64,000 nucleotides of DNA, from positions 18,038,721 to 18,102,720 of the forward strand of contig NW_025062479.1 in NCBI RefSeq assembly GCF_000002995.4, read 5' to 3'. The notes under the pieces are model-generated. The model was not told the DNA's origin. It made no database searches and worked only from the letters and a program-made list of their open reading frames with translations. The translations under genes and the position numbers were made by a program. Source of the DNA: Brugia malayi (taxonomy: Eukaryota; Nematoda; Chromadorea; Rhabditida; Onchocercidae). This document shows positions 38,101 through 51,523 of the stretch, one piece after another (the first letter of the stretch is position 1; each line of letters begins with the position of its first letter).

Positions 38101-39867
38101 AAATTTTGAAATATGAATGAAAAAAGTAATAATGGAAAATGGAAATGGAACAATCAAGATTAGCTTTAAACTAATAACGGAGAAAACAGTAATAAGACAA
38201 GTAAATTACATTTGAATATGGAAAGGAGAAATAATTACTATAAGAGAAAATATAAAGATGATAGGTCATATGATGATGACACATGATAATACTTTCCTGA
38301 ATTTCCAATTAGTTTTCAAATTCCTAGGGAAAATTTGATTCATCGTGCCCAGAGTTATATAATAATACTGAGAATAACCAACTGGCAAACGAGGATCGCA
38401 TTTATTCTTTTTATGATTAGCGTATACAGATTAAACACTGAAGGGACACTATGAGTCGGAAAAGAAAAATGACGATATAGAGCAAAAACGAATCACATCT
38501 GAACGTTGGTTTTTCATTAACGACTGGCTCTTCGGAGGAAATTAAAGGTATTTTCGTTGCCAATGACAATATGCCATTTTTAATATTACCAATATCATCT
38601 ATGACATAAACCTGCATTTGTTTTAATTTCCCAGATGATAATATATCTTCCAACACTGAAAGAAATATTTTTGAGTACACAGTTTATTTTTCAAAAATTT
38701 CTGTCAATCATCCGATCTTTACACCAGGATGTATGACTATGCATCTGTGTAAAAGCGATTAAATAATGAAAGGAGACAACTCCAAATCTGAATAAACCAG
38801 TTATTTATAACAATGACCATTGTCGGACCTAAACGAAACATCCGTCATTCATGACTTTTTTCTCTTCCAATAGTTTTGCTTTTTTCCAAAGCACTGAGAG
38901 TAAAAAATTGAGTTTTTTTCACAAACTTCTTTTTTTATTAAAAGTCAAATGGATTCATTCACGTTGTATTTTACCCTTGGCTTTCTCTTGAGAACAATTG
39001 TTGTTCAATTCTTCTGTGATTCCATTACCCCACTATTTTTCTCCTACTAAAATGGTATTTCCTGAATTCCTATATTTTGCATTAGATCCAGGTCCAAAAA
39101 TCTTATTTACACTCTTTAATTATGAGAATAATGATAGAAACTAACCAGGTAAAAGTGCACTGCTGGTGATAACAGAACTTGACTTCGAAATGTTGATTGA
39201 ATGAGCGAGTGGTTCTGCCTTCAAGTTTATATTCACCCACGAAGTGACAACACCTATTTTACTTAATCCAAGCCAGATGGCAGGAAAATCAGCGCAATTT
39301 TCAAGAAACAATGCTATTACATCACCACTTTTGTAACCTTGTGACTGCAAAAAAATTTTATTCTTATTTCGATAGATTTTATTTAATACAGGCATGTCTT
39401 TTCTCCGCATGCAACATAATATATTTTCGAATACGTGCGTTAGAATAAATTACCTTTAAAAGATTTCAAGTACAATGTACAGCATAGATATGCATAATTT
39501 CTGGACAACAAAGTAATATAAATAACAACATAAATAAGTTTCTGGAAAAACATGTGTAACTAGGAGCAACCTGGAAGTAGTTTGCATACTGATTGCACAG
39601 TTGATTCATTTCATGGAACGTGAACTTTTTGCCTGTGTCCACTTCAACCAGCGCTTCTTTATCACGATAATTTTTAACATTCCGCAAGAATATTTGATGC
39701 AACGGTTCATTAATCCTCATATGTTTCCAAATATTCCATCTCAACCGGATAAGTAATATCAAACCACTGCAAAGAAAAAGGGGAAAAAAAATTTTTGAAT
39801 TGAGTTCAGGATTCATGCTGAAAATGAGGTATATTATAACCGCAAACAGAATATTACGGTAATCCAT
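35135..39867 (-). CDS. Fatty acid transport protein / very-long-chain acyl-CoA synthetase (SLC27/FATP family), 13 exons
   Basis: Exons, 5' to 3': 39867-39571, 39344-39146, 38655-about 38497, 38096-38027, 37654-37424, 37237-37074, 36852-36651, 36474-36322, 36141-36044, 35946-35888, 35800-35704, 35548-35446, 35192-35135; 629 aa (human FATP4 is 643). N-terminal hydrophobic segments (about 5-40) fit membrane anchoring. Then [21 protein letters not shown]; the AMP-binding loop [18 protein letters not shown] (about 222-239); [34 protein letters not shown]; the [12 protein letters not shown] adenylation motif; [11 protein letters not shown]; and the FATP signature [20 protein letters not shown] (about 482-501). 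The C-terminus has [12 protein letters not shown] and [16 protein letters not shown]. Known family role: activation and uptake of long and very-long-chain fatty acids at ER or plasma membrane; C. elegans acs-20/acs-22 are the nematode relatives. All motifs look intact. The start is the first ATG of the exon; a further upstream exon is possible. Confidence 0.93.
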
Positions 39868-42800
39868 CTATCAGAAATGGATAAAAAGTGGTCGAAATGA
39901 ATAAAACATTCTAACTGATGATGCATTTCTATAAATAAGAAAACAAAATGGGATGAATTTTATTGATGGTATGAATTTGACATTAATTTCAATAAATTCA
40001 AGGGATATGATCAGGATGAAGGAAAATTTGTTTAACGCCTAAAGCGTTACTATACTATTTAAGTCGTTTTTATCATCTCCTACTATAACTTATAAATTTG
40101 AAAAAATTCGTCATCCGTCAATCAACCGCTTGCTAATGTTTAACATAATTTAAAATGTTCACTAGTTTCTTGAAACTGAAGTTCAGTGCAACTCACCACA
40201 AATCTCTCCAAAAAGTTGAACGGACCTGATGAAAATAGTGTGAAGTAAGGCAATGATAAATTAAATAAACGAAGAAAGCAAAAAATATGTACAACGACAG
40301 ACCGTGTACTAACGACGACCAAACCCTTAATTCAGCAAAGGGCAATGTGCTGGAATCAAACATCCTGCAAAGTGAAATTTAAAAAAAAGTCCAACGCAGC
40401 AGGAATTTTCAGCAAATAAAATTTAATGTAGTAGAAAACCTGAAAAATCTTTGAAATTGCATTAATACGTATAATTTAAGATAAGCAAAATAGCGAATTA
40501 CTGAGTAAAGATATAAAAACCGTATTGTTTTTACAAGAAAATGCTTGTTTTTCAGGAAGAATGCAACCGACTGCCATACGAGATTGTTAGCAATAATTGC
40601 TTACATACCCTCTAACGAACAGCAAATTATAGACGAAGAGAATCTGGAACGAACAAAAAGGACAGTGATAAAGTTAATCCCAGAATATTTCCGGAAAAAC
40701 TATTGATCTTTGAAAATCACGCAGTTTATTCATAAAAATAAAGTTCAAATAATATTAACACTGAACCACTGAAGTAACAATAAACTGATTCAATTCAAAT
40801 AACAGTAACTCATTCTTGCTATCCCAGTGGAATAGGAAATTAGTTGATTGGAGCAGAATAAATTACTGAAGACAGTAATCATTTAATATCTTTAAGTACC
40901 CTATGAGTTGCTAAAAGTTGAAGCAGTTTATTCGGACATCATATACTTCGCCAACACTCATTAAGCGAGAGAATATATCCATCCATTATTTAGCATCAAA
41001 ACTACTCCCATAACATGTTGAAAGGAAATTCTTATATTTAATAATTTTCAAAATCATAACTGGAAGAAAAGCTGACATGAATTAGCATAAAAAAAATATA
41101 AGTATAGATCATTCAACAAGATTTTAAAAAGGTTGAATCGAAATAATTTTTTAAGGTTCAATGTAAGAAAACAAGCGATTAAAAACTTCGTCACACTTAG
41201 CGACATGAAATGAAAATTATGTGGGATAATTCTAACTTTAAAGGGGTTCATTCAAGAATTTTAAAAATCTTGTTTTTTCATAAAGAAGTCTTTTCAATGT
41301 ATATTAAAACCAGAAAATCAAACTGTTACTCATTCGTCTATCCTTATACTCGACATAGCAGTGAATATGGATCTTTCTGTTTCTCAACAAGAGCGCAGAT
41401 GACGCACCTAATAAGAATGAAAGGCATATTGCGATATCATCCAAATATCGAAAATTAGTTTCCACAAGCAGTATTGAAGAGTAATCGATTACCCGTTTCC
41501 AGTCATCTGTTTATGCTTTCACACAGTTGGCTATTACATATAACAGTTGCGCTCGACGAATAACAACAAACGACGACTGCTATACGACAGTATTCTTAAA
41601 TTTTAAGTTGAATTTTGGCTAACAATTATTCACATAATACACATTTTAATATTCTTGGAAGGAACGAAATACAAGGAAAGAATGCTGACAAATGCAAACA
41701 AGTTAGTGGCCATCACTATAAGTAAACATATTTAAAAGTGATTCTTCGACTTGTGAGCCGATAACTAAAATTATAGTTTCGAACTAGGTCATGAGAGAGA
41801 ACAGTTATAAAAGAAAACAGTAATAAAAGAAAATTGTGCTATTAAAAGTATCTTTTCTCTTCCAACACTCTATCCACTCCGATTTAAAAGATAAAAAAGT
41901 ACTACTGATTTAAAAGTGTTTAATTTACTGTTGAGAAATAATGAATCCTAGCGAAACGATAAAGCTGTCTATCCAGGATATACAACAAAGACCAAAACAA
42001 TAAGTTAAAAAAAAAGCGAATAAGTTAGCACTCAAAGTAAAAGAATAGTGTCCTTCTCCTTCTTCCTCCAAAGTTCCAAAGATTGCCCTCCCTCCACCTC
42101 CTATCCTTCAAACCATTCCTTACTTTTTGCAATGAAAATGAATTGTCATTGGTTATTTGTAAGCTTTCATTAATTTTCTCAAACATTCTGAACATAGTAC
42201 CACTTGACTCGGTGAACATGAGAAGACTAAATTATTCATGCTTCAGTGATAATAAAACCTTGTTAAAACAAACAAAAATAGAAATCATTTCTTCCTATTG
42301 AAAGTGACGCCGCTTCATTCACAACCGGTCGCAACAAGTGAGACTCATAATCATCACTATTAAACATCATTCATTCGCTTTAATCAAGACCAGCATTGGC
42401 AGAGGAAGGCAATGATAAGAAATGAAAGACCAAAATAAAAAACAGTTAATGGAAGAGAAATAGAAATCAGTAGATAGTAAACTGTATCTTTCTTCGTAAA
42501 AAGAAGTCATGAAATAAGGCGAGAATGACAATTACATTACTTAAAGTGTAATTAGTAACATGTATGTCTTCAGCGTAACTGAACATGAAAAAAAAAATGA
42601 TCAAGTGCAAGTAATTGACGATAATGGCAAAAACAATAAAATCTGAGATAAAACAAAGAATTTCGATGAAATGCCTAGAGGAAGCTGTTTTGTAATCGCA
42701 AGACTGGTTTAAGTTATTTTTTCAAATTTCGGACTCGGCAACAGCTGCAGAAACTTAGGTTTGAACGAATAAATTTGGCAGTTTTGAAATAATCCACAGA

Positions 42801-45800
42801 CAGCCGAAGAACACTTTCTCGAGACATAAATTTAAGTTAAATATATACAGAAAGAAATCGACTAACAAATAAAATTTTTTAATAACGGATTTCCGGAAAA
42901 CCTAAAAGTCACATGAGATCACAAAAAAAGTAAAATCAAGTTGAACTTGCTGCCGGCAGTCAAATGATCACCTTCATTTACCTCTGTTAATTCATATATT
43001 AACAAAAATAAACCATTATATATAAACTATTATCGTCCTCAAAATTCAACGCAAACTCCATAAGTTTTCAAAATTAAACTGTTTATTGAACAAAGCTGGG
43101 AAGCTAGAGAATTGCAGAGATTGTTTCTTGTAAACATGTGTTTAGTATGGGTATATCAAGTTATTTACTAGTAGCAACATTTATACTTAAGAAACGGAGT
43201 AATGATGTGCAGTGCTCTTGAACCAGCCAAATAGGCAACGGGCAAGAACAAGCATCAACCTGCATTCATAGCTGACATCTCCAACTATTATGTTTGTAGG
43301 ACGAAACATAATGTTTTTGTGTGCATATTCACCTTCATTTACCTCTTGCATATTAACTTCATTACACTATTTCTTCAAAGGAATCTTTTTCAAAAGCCAC
43401 GACGAAGTTCCATCAAATTTCACAGATGGAAGTGCAGCATACAATATATAATTATGAAGGTAAAAAGCTTTGAAGATGATAGAAATGGGTTCATTAAATT
43501 TTTGCATTGTTATAGGAACAAAAAATGGAGCCAAAAAGTGTAGAATATATATATCCTTCGAAATTTCTTTCAAAATTTGTGATCCCATTTTAGGCAGTTC
43601 AGCAAAAAATCCTCCAGTCATAATTCAGACCGCTCATTCGAACTGAATTATACTTCTGTGCTCGTTTGAAAAAAGAATACTTTTGATTAAGACAAAACTA
43701 TCATAAGTGAAAATCTTTAAAATGTCAAGTTATCCAGTAAGCTGTTTGGAATGAACTTCTCAAGTGAAGACGTGCTCTTTCAATTTTTTTTGCTTCTTGC
43801 GAGCAATAGTTCTCTGAAAAGATAATACGAATTCGGCATAGTTTTTAGTAAGTCTCATGTGTGCATAACAAAGCTTTGTTTCAAACGCAGAAATAACATA
43901 TACCATCTTCAAAATTATCAAAACGCAAAATGAAGCAGGAAGAGAAAAGTAAAAGGAGTAAGGAGGACGAAAGATGTGATTCTGCATTTCTGAGTAGTAC
44001 TATGACAGAGGAAAATGTGTAGAACGCAGGGTTTTTATAGGAATAAGAGAATGAAAACAGGAATAAGTTGGGTATTAGGAAGTATATGATAAAATGGATA
44101 CCGAACACTACGACATCCCATTATAAAGACGCTGACATAATTTAAATGTAGTGTTACGAATTGTTTTCTTTTTAAGGAAAAGGTGTCCCGATCTAAACGA
44201 TACCCCTTAAAAAGAAAAAAAATGACTCCTCAAAAAACTGTGGGAATCATATCAATGATACACCTAAAAAATTGGGGACAAATTAACCACAAGAAGAAAA
44301 ATCCAAAATGCTATATGTCAACGATTTTACTAAGTGTAAAGAACAACAATATGACACAGCTAAGATATTTGTACGACAGAGCTAAGATCCTTCCAAATGC
44401 TTTAAATCAACTTTACCTTTGTGGAAGAAATTTTTGCAATGTGGGAGACTGTTTAAAGACTATCTTTTCCCGGTACTGTCATAAATTTTGAACGATATAA
44501 ACTAACAGCATTCATTTCTCTTTCAAGACTCATTAAAAAATTCGCTGCCCACTTCGGGAATGCATCCGGTATGGTAATTATTTGGAATAAGTATTACTGG
44601 AATTAAAAGGCAGTAAATGAATACAACAGTTTCTTCTGATCAGATATGAAAATTATCTAATTATATTCGGTACACCCTTAGATGGGAAAACAATAAAAAA
44701 ATGGAGTGGAAAAAGAAGCCAAAGAAATGGTAACGAAGATATGCAAATAAGGGCTAAGGAGAAACCATTCACAGCTGTTTTTGTAATTGGGTTGAATAAA
44801 AGAAAGAGAAAAAAAAATAAAAATTAAACGGGATTTCTTTATAATTTTACATGAATATGAGTATGGACAGTTACAATACTTCTAGTATATGACTGGTCAC
44901 GAACTTAGGTTAAAACTCCATCCCTTTCTTGATCATACATGAATTACATGCCTAAACTTGTTGTAGCAGCTAAAATGAATCCCAATCATTAATTAATAAT
45001 AAAAAAAAAGAAAAAAAAAAACAAAAAGAAACAGATGCAAGGCATTTTTATTAAACAGATTAATTGATCAGCTGTAAATGAAACTTGAACTGTGGCTTAA
45101 AACGTGTCCATTTTTTTTTTTAGCTTATCCAGAAATTTCGACATCGATGTGACCATAGATGCTAGTTCATCATTTACAAAAAAGAAGAAAAAACAAAGAA
45201 ATATAATCGGTGAAACTTACCTCAGGATCCAAGCAGCGCTAGCAACTAGTGATCAGATATCGTCCAACTACAGTGATGTTTCTCGACCAATTAGACTCAC
45301 TACAAATAATTCATATGATAATAACATTACGCCATCGCTCATTTCGTTGAAATGAACATAACAAACGCCTACCTTGAAAATGAAGTCCAAACTCTTTCGG
45401 GTAAATAAGAAGTCAAAGACACAAGTTCTCTTACAGTCGCTTATACAAAATCGACTGACCTCAGCGAAGTCCAAACAATCACGGTCATTGACATAGCCTT
45501 GAACCACGACACAGTTCTGAAATCTCTGCAGATCAAACCATCCAATATTAAACCACACATACAACAATAGATAACAGAGTAGACTGTCTAATGTGTCAAT
45601 AGTAACCACAATTATCATGACCGTCTTGTTAAATTACAAGCTTACAGGGGCTTAGTAAGCCTTGTCAGAGCGACAAAACAAACAGTATGATACAACACTT
45701 TATTCCATTATACATAAAATGAAATTTATGATAATCTGGAAAAACCAGCAAAAGCGAATCCCAGTAATAGAAAACACATGATCATTTTGAGTTTTTCCTT

Positions 45801-46558
45801 AATTTTAACACTACACCCGTAGTTCACTGCTAAACAATAACAGTACAACGCGCATGCAGAAATTGAAGGACTACAAACATTGGCCGTCAGTACTTCATTA
45901 AATTTTAATGTGGTATGAATTTATTTCTGCGTTTTTGGTCATTCTTTGCATAAAGGCAAAAAAACCAATATCCATTAAATAATACTTTTGAACAAAAATT
46001 TCTCTGAACAGCATATGAACTTACATATAAGATATTACATATACTAATTGGATAATTTACAATTTAATTAAAATTGATGGGAACAAAGAAAAATGGAGCA
46101 TAATCGGGCCGCATTGGATATGAGCAAGCATATTTGATCAAAAACGGAAACTTCTGCAACAGTAAAATTAGTTGTCATAAAAACCCCTAATACTGATGAA
46201 AAATCAGTGATACAATATCGTAAATTAATGGGAAAGAATTCACTAAAGGATTCGTTCGTAGAAAAGGACATAAGCTTCGGTACTAAGTACGCGTGATTCC
46301 GATACGGAGCTTACACTCATATCACTTGCATAGTACCATTCGCCATCGCATGGTCCCTCTATTATTCTGAAAAATGTATTTCATATAAAAAGAATAATGA
46401 AGTACTCAATAATCGAAAATGATTGGGATTAGTAACACCAAGTGCCACTGCAATTTTCTAATTAATGGACGTTTAAATGTTTTTGAAAATCACGGAATCG
46501 GAATATCAGCTTTCCGAAGAATTATTATGGAGTAGCTCGCTTAAAAACTAGATAGTCA
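39868..46558. other. 6.7-kb region without a confident gene
   Basis: No known family seen. Two minus-strand frames have a plausible exon edge. At 42219-42124 an ATG opens 32 codons (MFTESSGTMFRMFEKINES..) ending at a strong AAA/GTAAGG donor. At 45618-45268 a 116-aa frame rich in Cys contains an internal CTGCAG acceptor and an AAG/GTAGGC donor. Neither can be joined to further exons. The other open frames here (41210-41458, 43319-43621, 43881-44108) show no motif. Confidence 0.45.
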
Positions 46559-49500
46559 TTATTTAAAAATGAAATTAAAATACGATACAAAAACGAAATC
46601 TAACTCCTTTAATTCTGAAGCACTACAAGTAACCACTGAATCCGGTGGCGAAAGATTCGCAGATTCATAAAAAAATTTTTCTGTTTGCGACGAAGGGTAT
46701 CGATTCTTAATAAATGCGACATAATGACCAGATGAGAGATCCCCAAAATGTGAAACAACACCGTATAATGAATAGCACACTTTTTTTAATCCTTTTTCGA
46801 TTCTCTGCAAAATCACATCCAGTTGTCATTATTTTTACAACACAACTAAAATGTCATTTGAAATCACAAATTTCCATATTTTATTTAAGAAACGAACATG
46901 AGCAATGTCACCAGCAAGTAATTAAATATTAACCAGTCTTTACTGATCAGTGGTGTGAAATACGCACTTTATAACTTTAAAAGGTAATGAAAAAAAAAAA
47001 AAAATAAGGATCCGACCTACAGCAATTTTTATGAAATTCAATTACCTTGGCTATTTGTGTGCAAAAAGGTGCAATATTAAGAATTTTTGGAAAAGAAATT
47101 TGTCCAGGAACCTTGCGCGTGATCACTCGACCACTCACTGAATGTGTCTGAAGTGAAAACCGGCGTGAGAACGAGAATTACGGATGAAAAAGAACTCAAA
47201 ACAGATTTTCACTTTTCACATTCATAAGTATTTGGTCCTGATAGAAGTGCTATTGTAAAAATAGTTTTACTACTTTAACTGTGATTCCCAAATTACCTGT
47301 TCAAACCGTTTAAGATGTAATGTTAGAACAGGAGGTGGCTCATAAATCAAATAACGCTTCTCAGCTTCAACTGTTCTTTTCTTCATTCCATTTCGAAGCT
47401 GAAGAATTTCATTATATGACAAGAGCCTGTAATCCAAAACTTAAACCTAATGTTTCTAACGCATTTTTAATATGTTTTTTTAACAGGTGAGAGAGTTTGT
47501 AAAATTTCAAACTCCAATTTGAAAATCAGATCCGATGAGAAAAGTTTAAAACCTGTTTGTTATATGGAACACAGCACTTTTCACATTCATAAGTATTTGG
47601 TCCACACAAAAATTCTGTTATTGTAAAAGCTCGAAGACACGACGCTAATGAACGTGGTTCATCCTCTACAGCTTCTGCACCATCCAACAATTGCAGGCAA
47701 TCTTCTGGCTCAGTACTCACGTTAATTTTATTCATTTCATCACATATATCACCTAAAAATTTAGATCCCCGAAAATCGACTCAACACATTAACTGGGAAA
47801 AGAAAAAGAGAAAAAATATTTCAAAATCCAACCCAATTTCTCACAGAACAGCAATGAAGTGACATTTTAAAATTGAATAAATACTCAGATTAAAACATTT
47901 TTACATCACACATATGAAAATAAAAATTATATTATATACTGAGCAAATTATATCAAACATAATTTAAAAAATAGAAAAGTAGAAAGGTTACCGTCAACAG
48001 TTTTTGGATCAGCATCATCGTCATCAAGAACGTCTTCATCGCTAATATCATTACTGAGATGAAGTCGTTCCCCATTATGATTAATCTCATCATTATGTGG
48101 GATGACTTCATGTGATTTTCGACGTATTTTCTTAAATTTACAAAAAATACGATAAAACATAGCAACTGAACAGGATTCACTTTTGCTTATATATATATGA
48201 TAACTTAAAACTTACATATTTCTATTAACTAATGTATTAAATACGCAAGAACGGTTTACATATTGACAAAGAAAAAGTTCTCATGAATTCTCTAAAGTAG
48301 ATTTAACTACCCCTTTGCGTGCATTCGCTTTTTCCTTTTTTATCTGATGTTTACTTAAACTCATTGAAGCAGATTTGTGCATCTTATAGGTTCCATTAAA
48401 TAATGTTTTGGCTGATGTTGACGGAAGTGGAAGAGAAAGATCCAAGAAATCTTCATAAGTTTTAGAAAGATGACCACATTTCGAACATTTAACTGTTTGC
48501 AAAAGTGTGCCACCAAAAACAGCATCAATAAGTGGCCTTCCACATGCTTTGAGCATGCCCTGAAACAAGGTAAGTCCTTAAAATATAGTACAATTTCATC
48601 GCAGCATATGCACGAAAAGCCAATCTTACACTCTCTACTTTATTGTAGAATTTTTTTTTTACAAAGGAAAATCTGCTGCAATTATGATATGCAAAGATGC
48701 AATAATAAAAACTGACTTTAGCCAATAAAGAGAGTTCACTATCCGTCAACTTAGGATTTCCATTTCTAGCTAGTTTGATATATCGTGAAATAGCTTCTTT
48801 ATACCGGTTAATTTCTTCCGTTCGGAGACCGTCCATTAAATACCGTAATAATTCATGAGCATCCTGTTGCGCCCAACCACGAAAACGTGGTGCTCTAAAG
48901 CAGATAAAGTTGATAGGAAATTATAACGAAAGCAATACTATTTGCAATTTCCACATCATTTCTGAGTTTATACAAAAAATTAGATGCGGTCATATTTTCG
49001 GTCCCAAATTTCTAATTTATGAAGTTTTATTCGGCACAAAATAAAAGACCTTTCATGCACAACAAGTGGCAATATTTTGAACTTCTATTTATCATGCATT
49101 TTAAAACATTAGGATAAATAATCAATGTGATATTTCAGTTAAATTAAAAAACTACAAAAATTATTTTATTATAGAGCAGTGCACTAACTTCCTGGCTATT
49201 TCACTGAATAAAGAAGAAGGATGGACAGGTAGTCCAGCTTTGAAATCGCGTATGAAATTCGCAAAAATATTATTTAACGGTCCATCAAATGAAGCCAGAG
49301 ACAAATATACATGTGGTACCTGCAACTGCATCGTAAAGTAATAAAAAACACTGGTCCTTCACCAAATAACAAGAAATATGTGCAAACATTTATGAGAGCT
49401 TAGAATTAAATTAATTTCCAACGCAATGATTAATTTAAATATTTTAAAATGGAAGAAACGCTGATGTAATACCTGCACTTGCCTGTCACCAATTAAAACT

Positions 49501-51060
49501 TTGTTCTGCATGAGTTCGATATTGTCTTCTTTACCAACCAAATCGATATACACAGCAAGAGTATGAGTATGAAGAAGGCACTGAGTTATCGAATTAAAAA
49601 AGCAAGTGTTTCCAAGATTACCGAGGCCCTGCATTGCAAAATACACATTTGACGACTTCACAATTGTACTAGGAACTTAATCTTGATTTAAGAACGATTA
49701 CTCGTACAAAACTGGTAACGAATTCCTAGGGAAAGTGTGAAACAGCAAATATATATGTATAAAATTCTAAACAATAAAGACTTTCCCATAGACTTCTAAT
49801 AAATTCATCTAAAAATAAATTGATTCCACAAACCTTTACTGGAAGCAATGTTTTCTTCTCATTGTTTTTCATTTTACTTTTTGTTAAACACTTTTCGTTA
49901 CTATTTTCTTTCTTTTTCGAATCAATTTTTCCAATTATTGAAGAGTTTCTTTTCGTGTTATTACTTTTCATTAACTGAGATTCTGATGGATCAGTCTTCA
50001 GTTTTGGTTTTATGAAAGAATTATAATCATTAATAAAAGCTTTTACTGAACCACCTTCTTCTTCAGCAACATCAATTCTTTTTTCACAGCTGAAGCACCT
50101 AAAGTTATAAACATCTTCAATGGCATGTTTTAACTCGGTGGAAGGACCTCCTACTGCTTTACAATTATGAACAGCAAGTCTTTTGAATTTACTAAAATAC
50201 GATGAAAGTACTTTTCCGATTTCAACATTCTTTACATAATACTTTCGTAATTTATTGAAGTGTTTTATCATATGAAAAGTTGAAATATCTTCTCCTGTGT
50301 TAATGCATTGTTTTGTCTATGTATGAAGTGCTCATAAAGATGCAAAAATAAAAAATGAATGTACAGTGAAAATTGCTATCTTCAAATTTTGAATATGTAA
50401 AAATCACCGGAATTGTTTGCCTTCCACAGCAAAGAAAAGCGGATGCTCCGTGCCAGTGCGCGATGCTCTAAAGTGATTTAAAGTGTGATTTTTTTCATCA
50501 CAACCGGAATAGCTGCAAGTGACGCATATCCACATCTTAAATAGAAAAAAATGTCAGCTAGGAAACAAGCGATATTTTGTGCTTAACATTAGCTACAAAA
50601 CGAGGAATAGTTGTAGTATGAACAGATTTTATTAAACAAGGGTCCAAAGATAAACCGAGAAAACAAACCGATGGTCGTTGTTCGGGTGGATCGAGCCTTG
50701 CGCAGTCTTCGCAATAATTAATTCCCACTTTCTTTTTAAAATTTCTCACTTTTTTCCGCAAATTTGAAACTTTAAATAATCCCTTCTTGTTCTTATGTGG
50801 GCATTCTATATCCTGTCGCACTTTAGTATCTGAAAATCAAAAACCATTTAAAAAAGATTTTTATTGTGAAATGATCAGAAGGATTGTATTTCAGAAAGTC
50901 TGTCCAACCGGAGAAAACAGGATGCCCTCAAGTTAAGCTGCCGCTAAGTTCTACTCCACAATAATTAAGTGAAAAACATACCATTACATTCAACTTCTAT
51001 ACAAGCGGTAGGAGTGGATTCCTGTACCACTTCAGAGGAACGTTGTACGTCCTCAAACAT
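46559..51060 (-). CDS. USP16/USP45: Ubiquitin C-terminal hydrolase, USP16/USP45-like, 13 exons
   Basis: Exons, 5' to 3': 51060-50982, 50829-50669, 50535-50408, 50098-49834, 49628-49473, 49319-49189, 48894-48717, 48559-48311, 48130-47992, 47752-47553, 47398-47297, 47147-47046, 46804-46559; all phases agree, 711 aa. A ZnF-UBP domain (about 36-127) shows [25 protein letters not shown] and CFSC ligands. A lysine-rich linker follows. The USP domain has the Cys box [13 protein letters not shown] (nucleophile about Cys220), [22 protein letters not shown], a CSKCG and a CEKC zinc-knuckle pair, [13 protein letters not shown], and the His box [20 protein letters not shown] (His about 657). An acidic insert ([13 protein letters not shown]) lies between the finger halves. 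Known family role: removal of ubiquitin from histone H2A (USP16) or repair factors (USP45). Odd: where the third catalytic residue (Asp) is expected, the sequence reads [10 protein letters not shown], with Asn about 680. The gene is head to head with the LGN-like gene. Confidence 0.94.
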
Positions 51061-51523
51061 ACGACAGTGTATTGCTTCACCTGCTATTGACAGATTTCGC
51101 CGTTACTTGAAATACTTGTCAGATGTTTAACTTTTGTTAAAGCATATCACTGCACCCAATATGAATCATATCTATCGGTTAATGTAATCCCTCATCTCTC
51201 AACCAACAGTATCTAAATCCCGCGACTACGGACGGACCTTTGACACTAGAGAAGTCCTCGCAAAGTTGCATGAAGCGTTGCATGCACGAAACATTGTTGC
51301 ATTGCGAGCCAATCTGAAACCGATCAATTGGCGCCATTGTCAAGAACTTATGTCACTTCACTGGGTACATTGACAAGCCACTGTAATGTTGGAATTGTAG
51401 CACTTCATCGAAATGTGTTACGCCATTGATGGATGCTCAGTGTTTGTTCAGAAATACTACTAAGAAACTTTTTTTTCAGAATAGGTGAAGCTATAATCTC
51501 AAGGCGTACAGAAAGGTGTACAG
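51061..51523. promoter_or_regulatory. Divergent promoter region between USP16/45-like and LGN-like genes
   Basis: Only 463 bp separate the two start codons, so both promoters and 5' UTRs must lie here unless distant 5' exons exist. The stretch is GC-richer than most of the window and contains TTGCAT several times (about 51268-51305). A 59-codon stop-free frame lacking an initial ATG (51198-51374, +) is described under findings. No TATA box can be picked out with confidence. Confidence 0.5.

Noticed and set aside
47431..47552. Alternative acceptors for USP exon 11 upstream of 47398
   Set aside because: They break the reading frame or introduce stops; the TTCTTCAG acceptor at 47399 keeps phase 0 and the conserved spacing to the LHLKRF motif.
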